In this document: in pieces, positions 1-9,943 of the stretch
Numbering within the stretch: the stretch's first letter is position 1
How the letters are laid out: each line of letters opens with the position of its first letter
Assembly (NCBI GenBank): GCA_963758555.1
Contig: CAVWVW010000004.1
Coordinates: 271,021 to 335,020, forward strand
Length of the DNA: 64,000 bases
Origin: CAIUMH01 sp963758555
GTDB lineage: Bacteria > Actinomycetota > Acidimicrobiia > Acidimicrobiales > RAAP-2
Direction: 5' to 3'
Position numbers and translations under genes: made by a program
The notes under the pieces: model-generated
Database searches by the model: none
What the model was told of the DNA's origin: nothing
Seen by the model: only the letters and a program-made list of their open reading frames with translations

Positions 1-725
1 TCGAGAGCCGGATCTTCTCGACGCCCGTGATCCCGATGGGGCTGGTCGACCGCGCCATCCAAGAGCTCGACTACGTCGTGGAGCATGGCGCGAAGTCGAT
101 CCTCATCCGGCCCGCGCCGGCCTGGGGCTATCGAGGACCGCGCTCGTTCGCCAGCCCGGAGTTCGACCCCTTCTGGGAGAAGGTCGAGCAAGCTGGCGTG
201 CTCGTCGTCTTCCACGCCTCTGACAGCGGCTATGAGCGCTACTCGAACGAGTGGGCGGGCGGTCAGGGTGAGGCACTCGCCTTCGGCCAGCCGTCGCTGT
301 TCAACCTGGTCATCGGCAGCGACTACCGCGCCATCCGCGACGCGTCAGCGGCGATGATCTGCCACGGCGCGCTCGGTCGCTTCCCGGGACTCAAGATCGC
401 GCTGGTCGAGAACGGCAGCGGGTGGGTACCCCACTTCTTGGAGCAGATGGATCACGCCTACGAGAAGGTCCCCCAGCTCTATCCCGAGCTGCCCTCCTCG
501 ACCTTCAAGCGCCACTTCTGGATGCACCCGTTCCACGAGGAAGACCCGCGCGACCTGGTCAAGCTGCTCGGCGCAGACCACCTGATCTTCGGCTCGGACT
601 TCCCGCACATCGAGGGCTTGGCCGACCCGGTCGCCTGGGCCGACGAGCTCGCCGGCCTGCCTGAGGACGAGATCAGCAAGATCATGGGAGGCAACATGAT
701 CGAGCTCCTCGGGGTAGGGGCATGA
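1..725 (+). CDS. Amidohydrolase-2 family metal-dependent hydrolase, 5'-truncated by the window
   Basis: The reading frame is open from base 3, so the N-terminus lies before the window; an internal GTG sits at 27. The protein looks like a TIM-barrel amidohydrolase of the aminocarboxymuconate-semialdehyde decarboxylase / amidohydrolase-2 group. Visible motifs are the mid-protein VVFHAS strand with a metal-ligand-type His and the C-terminal GSDFPH, whose Asp is the usual metal or catalytic residue. Members hydrolyse or decarboxylate small cyclic or aromatic substrates; the substrate here is unknown. The stop overlaps the next start (ATGA at 722), so the two are translationally coupled. Family call is good; specific function is open. 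Confidence 0.8.
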   Translation, partial: ESRIFSTPVIPMGLVDRAIQELDYVVEHGAKSILIRPAPAWGYRGPRSFASPEFDPFWEKVEQAGVLVVFHASDSGYERYSNEWAGGQGEALAFGQPSLFNLVIGSDYRAIRDASAAMICHGALGRFPGLKIALVENGSGWVPHFLEQMDHAYEKVPQLYPELPSSTFKRHFWMHPFHEEDPRDLVKLLGADHLIFGSDFPHIEGLADPVAWADELAGLPEDEISKIMGGNMIELLGVGA

Positions 726-1960
726 AGCACACCACTGGCCTCGGAGACCTCTCGCGCGACGAGCTGCTGGCCGCGGCGTACGAGTACATGCTCAGCGGCT
801 TGATCATGGTCAAGACCGTCACGCCGCTGCTGATCTTGAACGCCGCCATCACGCCCGAGCAGATGACGGACCTGAGCATCCAGCAGTGGATGGGAGCGAG
901 CCCGGTCTACACCGGGCGCATGCGCAGCCTCATGGGCATCGAGGGCGACGACGTCCCCGCGATCATGAAGGCCCTCCAGCTCGACGTGGGCTTCGTTCAC
1001 CAGTACATGGACGTGCGCTACCTCGTCCAAGACGCCACCCACGGTGAGTTCTGGCTTCCCCACTGCGGCGCGCTGCTCGACGTGGAGCCGTTTGGTGAGG
1101 AGCAGGTCTTCAACATGTGCCACACCATCGAAGACCCCACCTTCGACGCCACGGCGCTGGCCACGAACCCTCGAGCCCGGATCCGACCGCTCCACCGCCC
1201 GCCCCGGATACCGGTCGGTCGCGTGCCCCACTGCCGTTGGACCCTCATCATCGACGAGGCCAACGAACCGGTCGGACCCATCCCTCGCACCGGCCAGGTC
1301 CGGCTGCTGGCGCTGGCTGCCGTCCCCAACGATCGGATCGGCGATCGCCGCGACGGGATCGACGACTACGCAGGCTCGTTCAACCCTGACTTCAAGCTCG
1401 GCAGCCTCAGCTCCGCAGCGCTGCAGGCCGTGGCCCACGAGTTCGGTGTCCAGACCCATCTGCTCGTGGCCTCGAACGAGCTCGCCTTGAACGACCTGTC
1501 GAGTGACCCAGCGCTCGCCCGAGAGCTCCAAGACGAAGGATGGCTGGCGACCTCGTGGATCCTGGCCGAGCGCCTCGGACGAGCGCTCGAGCTCGGCGTC
1601 GGCATCGAGGCAGTCGGCAACGCCCTCGCCCTCACCCCGATGATCCCTCCTGGCATCGACCGAGAGATCTCGACCGAGCAGAACACCCTCACCTGCGTGT
1701 TCAGCTCCTCTCAGGAGGGCCTGCTCACCGAGGCGCATCCTGGTTGGGCGGGCTCGCTTGCCCGGGGTGTGACCAAGGGCATCGAGGGAACGGCACGAGG
1801 TCTGGGGATGGAGCCGACGTCGATCTCGGTCGAGACCGCGCCGAACACCGTCACCATCCAGATGGAGCTCGAGCCCAGTCCGACCGAAGCAACGGAGCCG
1901 GACTCAGTCGCCTTGAGCCGCATCGGTCTCACCGCTGATTGGACGTTCGAGCTCGTCTGA
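722..1960 (+). CDS. Conserved hypothetical protein coupled to the amidohydrolase
   Basis: A 412-residue protein I cannot assign to a named family. It starts on the ATGA shared with the amidohydrolase stop, which suggests joint function. Features seen: an alpha-helical N-terminus (about residues 1-60), a central Cys/His-rich stretch with PHCGALLDVEP (about 113) and MCHTIEDPTFD (about 136), then an Arg/Pro-rich RPLHRPPR, a PHCRW motif, and an alpha/beta C-terminal half. There is no signal peptide or membrane segment. The paired Cys and His residues could bind a metal or take part in catalysis, but that is inference. The frame is intact with normal codon use. Confidence 0.7.
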   Translation: MKHTTGLGDLSRDELLAAAYEYMLSGLIMVKTVTPLLILNAAITPEQMTDLSIQQWMGASPVYTGRMRSLMGIEGDDVPAIMKALQLDVGFVHQYMDVRYLVQDATHGEFWLPHCGALLDVEPFGEEQVFNMCHTIEDPTFDATALATNPRARIRPLHRPPRIPVGRVPHCRWTLIIDEANEPVGPIPRTGQVRLLALAAVPNDRIGDRRDGIDDYAGSFNPDFKLGSLSSAALQAVAHEFGVQTHLLVASNELALNDLSSDPALARELQDEGWLATSWILAERLGRALELGVGIEAVGNALALTPMIPPGIDREISTEQNTLTCVFSSSQEGLLTEAHPGWAGSLARGVTKGIEGTARGLGMEPTSISVETAPNTVTIQMELEPSPTEATEPDSVALSRIGLTADWTFELV

Positions 1961-2083
1961 GGCGAGCGCTCGCGAGAGCCTCCACCCACAGTGTGTTCGT
2001 TCGCCAGCTCGCTCCTCGTCCAGCGAGCCCCGTGCCAGGTCTGGGATCGGCGTTTCCGACGCTCTAGGGTTGTGTCCAGCCCG

Positions 2084-3679
<1,596 letters not shown>

Positions 3680-3765
3680 GCGCGCGCTCCTCGACCTTGC
3701 GCTCCGCACGCCAGAACGGCAAGGTGAGCACCGACGAGCGCGAGACACCGGGGAGGAGCCACGCT

Positions 3766-4071
3766 ATGAACGTTCGTGAGATCACCATCGCGGCGCAGGA
3801 CAACGTGATCACCGTGGTCGAGTCGACCCAGACGTGGGTCCTCGATGCCGTGGCCACCACCTCATCGACCTTCGACACCTACCGGCCCGAGGCGCCTCAC
3901 CTCGCGATCTTCGAGCAGCTCCCGAGCCCGACCGAGGTGATCGATCTCAGCTTCTCGTTCCTTGGACGACTACTCGATGCCCAGCACGCCTTCCTCACGC
4001 GCTTGGTCGAGACCTGGACGCCGCCAGCCTCGCCCGAGAGGCCGACGAGCCCTGAGCCACCTGCCGCGTGA
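3766..4071 (+). CDS. Small phasin-like / granule-associated hypothetical protein
   Basis: A 101-residue helical protein starting at ATG 3766 behind a strong GGGAGGAG (3751-3758). It has an amphipathic N-terminal half, a FEQLPSPTEVID linker and a second helix (FSFLGRLLDAQHAF), ending in a Pro-rich tail. This pattern (helix, a linker with P-x-P, then a helix with a Gln near AQ) resembles short actinobacterial phasin-like proteins that coat polyhydroxyalkanoate granules. Its place between an acyl-CoA ligase and the PHA operon supports that idea. The assignment is inference from shape and neighbours. No membrane segment is visible. Confidence 0.55.
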   Translation: MNVREITIAAQDNVITVVESTQTWVLDAVATTSSTFDTYRPEAPHLAIFEQLPSPTEVIDLSFSFLGRLLDAQHAFLTRLVETWTPPASPERPTSPEPPAA

Positions 4072-4256
4072 GCACGTCGGCGAGGCGCTTCGCGGCGAGC
4101 TCCCTCGATCGAGGCTCATCGTTCCGGCTCATCTGCCCGAAGTCGGGCTCGAACCCGGAATCTGTCGCCGAGCCTCAGTGGTAACTTGGGCTCGAGACCC
4201 GAGTGCGGGCCTGAGGCCGTCGCCTTCGATCCGTGCCTGACGCCAAGGAGCGCGAC

Positions 4257-4913
4257 GTGAGCGATGCCGTCCTCACCATCAACAGTCGCAACTACGGCGC
4301 GTGGTCGCTGCGTGGGTGGCTGCTCTGCCGCTTCTCAGGCATCGACTTCTCGGTCGAGACCGTCGAGAGCTCCGACGAAGGCGCTCGCTCCGAGCTGCTC
4401 TTGCTCTCTCCCTCGCTGCTCGTCCCGCGCCTTCGTCACGGTGACGTCACCGTGTGGAGCACCATGGCGATCGCTGAGTACCTCTGCGAGATCGCTCCAG
4501 AGCGATCCCTGCTGCCCGGAGGCACCGTCGATCGGGCGCTGTGTCGCTCCATCTCCGGAGAGATGCACTCGGGCTTCTCGAACCTTCGCTCGGCGCTGCC
4601 CATGAACCTGAAGGCTCACTACGAGGACTACCCGATCTGGTCAGGGCCCCAGGCGGACCTCGATCGCATCGAGTCGATCTGGACCGAGCGCCTCAGCGTC
4701 TCAGGTGGCCCGTTCCTCTTTGGCAGCGACTTCACCGTCGCCGACGCGATGTTCGCTCCTGTGTGCACTCGAGTGAAGACCTACTCGGTCAAGCTCGGTG
4801 CAGATGCTGCTGACTACGTCGAGACGATCGTCGGCCTGCCTGAGATGCGCGAGTGGGCTGCGCTGGCAGCCGAGGAATCTGACGAGCTCGAAGAGCTCGA
4901 CATGGAGTTCTAG
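4257..4913 (+). CDS. Glutathione S-transferase family protein
   Basis: A 218-residue two-domain GST-fold protein. The N-terminal thioredoxin-like domain shows NSRNYGAWSLRGWLL with the Ser/Tyr region typical of bacterial GSTs, then SPSLLVPRL before the cis-Pro position and STMAIAEYL. The C-terminal half is all helical with the SDFTVADAMFAPV motif of the GST C-domain. The start is the GTG at 4257, with AAGGAG at 4245-4250; a GTG at 4233 in the same frame lacks a good ribosome site. Actinobacteria generally use mycothiol instead of glutathione, so the thiol partner is uncertain. It ends 9 bases before the convergent phaZ. Confidence 0.8.
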   Translation: MSDAVLTINSRNYGAWSLRGWLLCRFSGIDFSVETVESSDEGARSELLLLSPSLLVPRLRHGDVTVWSTMAIAEYLCEIAPERSLLPGGTVDRALCRSISGEMHSGFSNLRSALPMNLKAHYEDYPIWSGPQADLDRIESIWTERLSVSGGPFLFGSDFTVADAMFAPVCTRVKTYSVKLGADAADYVETIVGLPEMREWAALAAEESDELEELDMEF

Positions 4914-4922
4914 CCAGCTCGC

Positions 4923-6143
4923 TCAGTCGTTGGAAGCGATGAAGTCGCGCACCACCGGGTAGATCTGCGTGGACCACTTCGAACCGCTGAACACGCCGTA
5001 GTGCCCCACCCCGGGCTGGAGCAGGTGCTTCTTCTTGGTGGCCTTGATGCCCGTGCACAACGACTGGGCCGCCATCGTCTGGCCTACGCCGCAGATGTCG
5101 TCGTTGGCCCCCTCCACGGTGAGCAGCCCAGGCTTGCGAATCGAGCCGGGGTTGACCGCTCGGCCACGCCACGAGAACTCGCCCTGGGCCAGCAGCTCTC
5201 GCTGGAAGACGCGGTCGATGGTCTCGAGGTAGAAGTCGGCGGCGATGTCAAGCACCGCGAAGTACTCGTCGTAGAAGTCCATGGTCACCTGGGCGTCATC
5301 GAGATCGCCCCGGACCAGATCGTTGTAGAGCGTCATGTGCTTGCGAACGTGGTTCTTCAGGTTCATCGACACGAAGGCCGAGACCTGGAGGAAGCCCGGA
5401 TAGACACGGCGACCCGCGCCCTCGTAGCGGAAGGGCACGGTAGCGATGACGTTCTGCTCGAACCAGCTGAGCGGCTTCGAGTGAGCGAGGTCGTTGACCT
5501 TGGTGGGGTTGACCCGTGTGTCGACCGGCCCGGCCATGAGCACGATGCTCTTCGGCTGGGCCGGGTGCTTGTCCTCCGCCATGATCGACGCGGCCGCCAG
5601 GGTCGCGGGACACGGCTGGCAGACCGCCATGAGGTGGGTCCCGGAACCGATCTCCTCTAGGAACATCATGATCTGGCCGATGTAGTCATCCAAGCCGAAG
5701 GAGCCATGGCTGACGGCCACGTCTCGAGCGTTGCGCCAGTTGGTGACGTAGACGTCGTGATCAACGAGCAGCGAGCGGACGGTGGAGCGGAGCAAGGTCG
5801 AGAAGTGCCCGGCGAGCGCAGAGACGAGCAGGACCTTCGGTTGGGGAACGGCCGTCTCCTTCACGAAGTGCGTCAGGGTCGAGAACGGCGTCGAGACCGC
5901 AGTCTCCTCGTGGACCGGCACCAGCTTTCGACCGATCCTGACCGAGTCGATGCCGAAGGGCGGCTGCTCGTGGATGAGCTGTGCCCGACTGATCATCTCG
6001 TTGCCCGCCGTGATCCGTCGGGCGATCGGGTTGTTCGTCCACGACGCGGGCAGCTCGCCGATCGAGTAGTTCGCCAAGCTGGCCAAAGCGCGAGCAGGAG
6101 CCGTGAGGTCCCGCTGCGCTTGATAGGTCTCGTAGAGCATCAT
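4923..6143 (-). CDS. phaZ: Intracellular polyhydroxybutyrate depolymerase
   Basis: Hydrolyses stored poly-3-hydroxyalkanoate granules in the cytoplasm to release monomers or oligomers. The 406-residue protein matches the PHB-depolymerase family from MMLYETYQAQ onward: RPPFGI-type N-region, LSGHF-like ALAGHF, TNWRNARDV, the nucleophile elbow AVCQPC with a catalytic Cys, then LMAGPVDTRVNPTKVN, FYDEYFAVLD, and the acid and His near VEGANDDICGVG and GVGHYGVFSG. The start was set at 6143 because the family N-terminus begins there; the frame stays open to 6404 but that part looks like overlap with the next gene. It is the last gene of the PHA operon, 160 bases after the alpha/beta hydrolase. Confidence 0.88.
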   Translation of the reverse strand: MMLYETYQAQRDLTAPARALASLANYSIGELPASWTNNPIARRITAGNEMISRAQLIHEQPPFGIDSVRIGRKLVPVHEETAVSTPFSTLTHFVKETAVPQPKVLLVSALAGHFSTLLRSTVRSLLVDHDVYVTNWRNARDVAVSHGSFGLDDYIGQIMMFLEEIGSGTHLMAVCQPCPATLAAASIMAEDKHPAQPKSIVLMAGPVDTRVNPTKVNDLAHSKPLSWFEQNVIATVPFRYEGAGRRVYPGFLQVSAFVSMNLKNHVRKHMTLYNDLVRGDLDDAQVTMDFYDEYFAVLDIAADFYLETIDRVFQRELLAQGEFSWRGRAVNPGSIRKPGLLTVEGANDDICGVGQTMAAQSLCTGIKATKKKHLLQPGVGHYGVFSGSKWSTQIYPVVRDFIASND

Positions 6144-6303
6144 CCGCCACCCGCCTGGAACGTCACCGAAGCCAGCGCGGATCGTGAATCCAGCCGCTCG
6201 GCGAACTCGCTCACCGTAGTCGGTCCGTTTGGCTTCCTCCGCGGTCTTGAGCGCTGCCCTCGTCTGCCCCGAGCGATCCTCTGAACCGACGCGGCGGTCT
6301 CGC

Positions 6304-7072
6304 TCACGACGTGGAGCCCACAGCAGCGACGTCATCGTGGGCTGCCAAGAACCCGCCGGCCACCGTGGCCAGGGCTTCGGAGCAGCTCTCGGCCTGGAGG
6401 TCATGGCCGGCGTCGATCACGGTAGCTCGAGCTCGAGGGATCCGATCGGTCAGCACCCTGGCGTTCATCGCCGGCACCAGCCGATCGCGACTGCCGCTGA
6501 CCACCAGCGTCGACTGGCTCAGCGAGCCCAGGAACGGGATGCTGGTCCAGCACGAGTAGGCGAACGATCGGTAGAGCGCAGCGATCGGCTCCGTCACCAG
6601 CTCGGTCACGCCGCTCGTCCTCGACGGCTTGAACAGTGCGCTGAGCAACCCGCGCACCCCGACGTCAGAGCCCAGTCCGCAGCTGGTGGCGGCCAGGATC
6701 AACGAGCTGACTCGATCGGGGAAGCGGTGGGCCAGCTCTTGGGCGACCGCGCCGCCGTGGGAGTAGCCGAAGACGTCCGCGACCTCGACGTCGAGGACGT
6801 CGAGGATCTGGGTGGCCATCTCGGCCAGCGCCTTGATCGACAGCGGGAAGAGTCGCAGGGGGCTCGAGCCGATGCCGGGAGGATCGAAGCGGATCACCGT
6901 GCGGTCTCCCAGCGCCTCGACGAGCGGATCCCAACCCTCGAGTGGACCGGTCAGTCCGCTCACGATCAAGAGGGGCCGACCGGTGGACGCCTGGATCGAG
7001 GCGCACGTGGATCGAGGCGCCGTCGATCTCGAGGATCTCATCGAGGGTCGGCTCGAGGCCTGCGCCGCTCAT
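6304..7072 (-). CDS. Alpha/beta hydrolase of the PHA operon (one-base frameshift)
   Basis: A 256-codon alpha/beta-fold hydrolase. After an N-terminal stretch in one frame (ending GASIHVR), the protein continues in the next frame from TGRPLLIVSGLTG; an extra C near 7000 explains this. The core is intact: RFDPPGIGSS, the nucleophile elbow GYSHGGA with catalytic Ser, the acid in VSGSRDRLVP, and the terminal DAGHDLQ His. The start ATG overlaps the phaC stop (ATGA at 7069-7072), so it is coupled to PHA synthase. It could act as an oligomer or thioester hydrolase in PHA turnover (inference). The break fits the window-wide pattern and is probably a sequence error. Confidence 0.78.
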
Positions 7073-8766
7073 GATTGGGTGTGCACGTAGCGGCCAGGTG
7101 CGGGCTCCAGAGGAGCGAAGGCGTCACTGCCGAGCTTGGTCGGCGCCGGTTTGCACGGACCGCCCTGGAGCGCGATCCACGTGGTCCAGCTCTCCCACCA
7201 GGTCCCGTCGTGGCGGACCGCGCGGGCTCGCCAGAGATCAGGGTCGTCGGGAAGGTCGCCGTCGACGATCCAGTGACGGCACTTCGGGTTCGGCGGGTTG
7301 ACGATCCCCGCGATGTGTCCCGAGTTCGAGAGCACGAAGGTCGCCGGTCCTCCGAGCACCTTGGTCGTCTTGTACGCCGACTTCCAGGGGACGATGTGGT
7401 CATCGACCGCTGAGAGCACGAAGATCGGCGTGTCGACCTTCTTCGGATCGAGCTTCTCGCCGTTGAAGCTGAACTCACCGCGCGAGAACTCGTTGTGCAC
7501 GAAGCACGAGCGCAGGTAGCGAGCGTGCATCTTGGCCGGCATGCGGGTGCCGTCCTTGTTCCACACCAGCAGGTCGAAGGCCGGGGGCTTCTTGCCCTGG
7601 AGCCAGTTGTTGCCGATGTACTGGAACACGAGATCCGGAGCGCGGAGCGCGTCAAAGGTGTGAGCCATCTTGTCGGCGTCGAGGTAGCCGTCCTTCATCA
7701 TCTTGCGCTCGAGCCCCGCGACCGTCGCCTCGTCGACGAAGACCCCCAAGGTGCCGGGGATCGAGAAGTCGGTGTGGGTGTTGAGGAAGGTGGAGGACTT
7801 GATGGAGCTGTCTCCGTCGAGCGCGTTCTTGGCCATCCCGATGGCGGTCAAGGTGCCGCCGAGGCAGACCGAGATGGTGTTGACCTGCTCGGCACCGGTG
7901 ATCGCCTTGACCACTCGCACCGCATCAGCCGGGCCTTGGAGCCAGTAGTCCTCGAAGCTGAGGTCTCTGAGCGACTCATCGGGGTTCCGATAGCTGATGG
8001 CGAAGCAGGTCTGGCCATGTTGGACGGCCCACTCGATCAGGCTCTTGCCCGGCGCGAGATCCGAGATGTAGTACTTGTTGATCCACGCCGGACAGAACAG
8101 GAGCGGCGTCTCGTGGACGTCGGGAGTCTGGGGTTGGTACTGGATCAGCTCGATGAGATCGGATCGATAGACCACCTGACCCGGGGTCATCGCCATGTTG
8201 ACGCCCACCTCGAAGTCCGCCACGTCGACCTGCGTGGGCCAGCCACGGTTGTGCCGCACGTCGTCGACCATGTTGCCGAGCCCTCGAACCACGCTCTTGC
8301 CGCCGGTGTTGAAGGCCTCACGGATCGCTTGGGGATTGCCCACGAGCGTGTTGGTCGGCGAGAGCGCGTCGAGCAGGAAGTTGGCTCCGAACCGAGCCTT
8401 GGCGGCTCGCTTCTGCTCAAGGCTGGCGAGATCGAGCAGCTCGGAGGCCATCTTGCGGCCGAGCAGGTAGCTCTGGGCCATCAGGTAGTAGGCAGAGTTC
8501 TCGGTGAAGGCAGGGTCGGTGAAGCGCTTGTCGTTCGGAGCGGGGGTGACGGGTCCGATCACCTCACGACCGAACTGGCGCTCGACCGAGGCCCCGAGCG
8601 CTGCGGCGAAGCCGATCGACCAGCGAGTCCCTGCCGACAGCACGCCGAGCGGGTTCTTGAGCAGCGAGGGACCGACGCCCAGCAAGGCCCGACCGAACGA
8701 CACCGGGTCGACGCTGTTCAGCGGCCCCTCAGCGGCGCCAAGCCCCTCACTGATCGGATCCAGCAC
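7069..8766 (-). CDS. phaC: Polyhydroxyalkanoate synthase
   Basis: Polymerises hydroxyacyl-CoA into storage polyester at the granule surface. The 565-residue protein has the PhaC N-domain (FTENSAYYLMAQSYLL), PPxxNKYYI-like CPAWINKYYISDL, the lipase-like box SVCLGGT with the catalytic Cys, the Asp in LSAVDDHIVPW, and the His in SNSGHIAGIVNPP. The length fits class I synthases. A GTG at 8775 sits directly on the GGAGGT ribosome site, so I prefer the in-frame GTG at 8766, eight bases downstream of it. The gene lies after the phasin and its HTH regulator and overlaps the following hydrolase by four bases. Its frame is unbroken. Confidence 0.93.
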   Translation of the reverse strand: MLDPISEGLGAAEGPLNSVDPVSFGRALLGVGPSLLKNPLGVLSAGTRWSIGFAAALGASVERQFGREVIGPVTPAPNDKRFTDPAFTENSAYYLMAQSYLLGRKMASELLDLASLEQKRAAKARFGANFLLDALSPTNTLVGNPQAIREAFNTGGKSVVRGLGNMVDDVRHNRGWPTQVDVADFEVGVNMAMTPGQVVYRSDLIELIQYQPQTPDVHETPLLFCPAWINKYYISDLAPGKSLIEWAVQHGQTCFAISYRNPDESLRDLSFEDYWLQGPADAVRVVKAITGAEQVNTISVCLGGTLTAIGMAKNALDGDSSIKSSTFLNTHTDFSIPGTLGVFVDEATVAGLERKMMKDGYLDADKMAHTFDALRAPDLVFQYIGNNWLQGKKPPAFDLLVWNKDGTRMPAKMHARYLRSCFVHNEFSRGEFSFNGEKLDPKKVDTPIFVLSAVDDHIVPWKSAYKTTKVLGGPATFVLSNSGHIAGIVNPPNPKCRHWIVDGDLPDDPDLWRARAVRHDGTWWESWTTWIALQGGPCKPAPTKLGSDAFAPLEPAPGRYVHTQS

Positions 8767-8850
8767 GTCACTCACCTCCGCGAGTCTCCCCCGCTCCGCA
8801 CATTAGGCGACTGCCTTCGCTCCACAAAGAGGACGCTCAGAAAGGAGCAC

Positions 8851-9255
8851 CTAGGCGGAGCCCTCGTTGGCCTCGAGATAGCTGCGATAGACCGCCAGCA
8901 GGGCGACGCGCTGATGCTCGGTCAGGCGAGGATCAGTCCGGATCGCTCGGTCGGTGGCCTCGAGGTCCTCGCCGGACTCGTCCTTGGTGCGCAGCCCCGC
9001 GTTGGCGAGCAGGGTCTCGGTCGAGACGTCGAGCGCGTCAGCGATGGACCGAAGCACGTGGAGCGAGGGCTGGTGCAGGCCGCGCTCGACTTGGCTGAGA
9101 TACGGGTTGGAGACCTCGGTCAGCGCCGAGAGCTGGCGAAGCGAGAGGTTCGCCAGCTGGCGCTGAGCGCGGATGAAGCTCCCAAGAGGGTTCTCAGGAG
9201 CTTCATCCTGCGCGTCGTCAGCGTGGTCGTCGCGGCCCGTGGTCGGGCCGGACAG
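8851..9255 (-). CDS. XRE-type HTH regulator of PHA metabolism
   Basis: The frame encodes a Cro/C1-type helix-turn-helix: RAQRQLANLSLRQLSALT then VSNPYLSQVERG, followed by LRSIADALDVSTETLL and an acidic tail ending AVYRSYLEANEGSA. Similar short HTH proteins occur beside phasin genes in actinobacteria and are thought to control granule protein expression (family knowledge). No ATG, GTG or TTG exists in frame upstream of the HTH. The best candidate start is a CTG at 9255, seven bases after AGGGA, just past the phasin stop; an N-terminal indel is the alternative. Sandwiched between phasin and phaC, it is the obvious regulator for the operon promoter. Confidence 0.75.
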   Translation of the reverse strand: MSGPTTGRDDHADDAQDEAPENPLGSFIRAQRQLANLSLRQLSALTEVSNPYLSQVERGLHQPSLHVLRSIADALDVSTETLLANAGLRTKDESGEDLEATDRAIRTDPRLTEHQRVALLAVYRSYLEANEGSA

Positions 9256-9265
9256 GGTTGTGTCC

Positions 9266-9550
9266 CTAGGCCTTGACGGCGAAGAGCTTCGTCAGCTCGA
9301 GGGCGAAGTCGCGCTGGACGCTCAAGAGCTCAGCAGCGAAGTCGAAGGTGAACTTGGTGGCGGCCTCAGGGCTCATCATGCCGGGCATGGCAGGCAGGTC
9401 AGGCATGGGGATCGACGAGGTCGTCTTGGCGATCGACTGAGCGGTGTCCAGCGTGAACTTCTGGCTCTGTGCGACGGCGTCGAGGATCGAGCTCTTGACG
9501 GTCTCGGCGATCTCAGGGATCTCGGTGGTGGGCTTGGTGGCAGTAGCCAT
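9266..9550 (-). CDS. Phasin-like PHA granule protein
   Basis: A 94-residue protein, first gene of the PHA operon. It is helical and amphipathic with a low-complexity middle (SSIPMPDLPAMPGMMSPE) separating two helices, the second ending FALELTKLFAVKA. This is the layout of short actinobacterial phasins, which coat PHA granules and limit their coalescence. The ATG at 9550 is preceded by AAGGAG with good spacing, and by a strong promoter 50-80 bases upstream. No catalytic motif, signal peptide or membrane span is present. The assignment rests on composition and on its position ahead of an HTH regulator and phaC. Confidence 0.72.
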   Translation of the reverse strand: MATATKPTTEIPEIAETVKSSILDAVAQSQKFTLDTAQSIAKTTSSIPMPDLPAMPGMMSPEAATKFTFDFAAELLSVQRDFALELTKLFAVKA

Positions 9551-9602
9551 GTTGTGCTCCTTCGTGGATGGGGGGGAACCAGGCGTTTCCGGCGCCGAGA
9601 TC

Positions 9603-9642
9603 AGGATACCGCTTGGGCGCTAAGTATGTCAAGCGGCTAGCG
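9603..9642 (-). promoter_or_regulatory. Promoter of the PHA operon with interleaved inverted repeats
   Basis: On the minus strand a perfect -35 TTGACA (9627-9632) is followed after 18 bases by -10 TATCCT (9603-9608). Two inverted repeats sit on it: CCGCTTG (9609-9615) with CAAGCGG (9630-9636), and CGCTA (9618-9622) with TAGCG (9638-9642). The first covers the -35 box and abuts the -10 box, so a bound protein would block RNA polymerase. The HTH protein encoded second in the operon is the natural candidate. Confidence 0.7.
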
Positions 9643-9939
9643 AAGCAGCGCGATCGCCCGGGAGATGACGAAGGCGACGCCAGCCGCGCCGAGCACCCGT
9701 CGCCAAGGGTTCACCCCTCGCACGAGCTCGTCGATCGCCCACCAACCGAGGCCGACGGTCCCGAGGGCGCCGATCAGCTTCTCGGCGCCAGCGTGGCCAG
9801 AGAGCGCCCAACCCAGCGGGATGCTGACCAAGAAGATGGTCAACGGCAGGTTGGGCCGTTGGGCGATCGTGATCTGGTTCGTCTCGCGACTGCGAAATGC
9901 CCAGTCGAGCGAGGCCCTCACTCGCTTCGACGACGCCAC
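9637..9939 (-). CDS. Small two-helix membrane protein
   Basis: About 100 residues with two hydrophobic segments: NLPLTIFLVSIPLGWAL in the middle and VLGAAGVAFVISRAIALL at the C-terminus, joined by a Gly-rich linker (GALGTVGLGWWAIDEL). The start is ambiguous: GTG 9939, immediately after the adk stop, or GTG 9921. No family is recognised. It follows adenylate kinase with almost no gap, so it is probably co-transcribed with ppk2 and adk. The PHA promoter begins right at its 3' end. Confidence 0.65.
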   Translation of the reverse strand: MASSKRVRASLDWAFRSRETNQITIAQRPNLPLTIFLVSIPLGWALSGHAGAEKLIGALGTVGLGWWAIDELVRGVNPWRRVLGAAGVAFVISRAIALLR

Positions 9940-9943
9940 CAGC

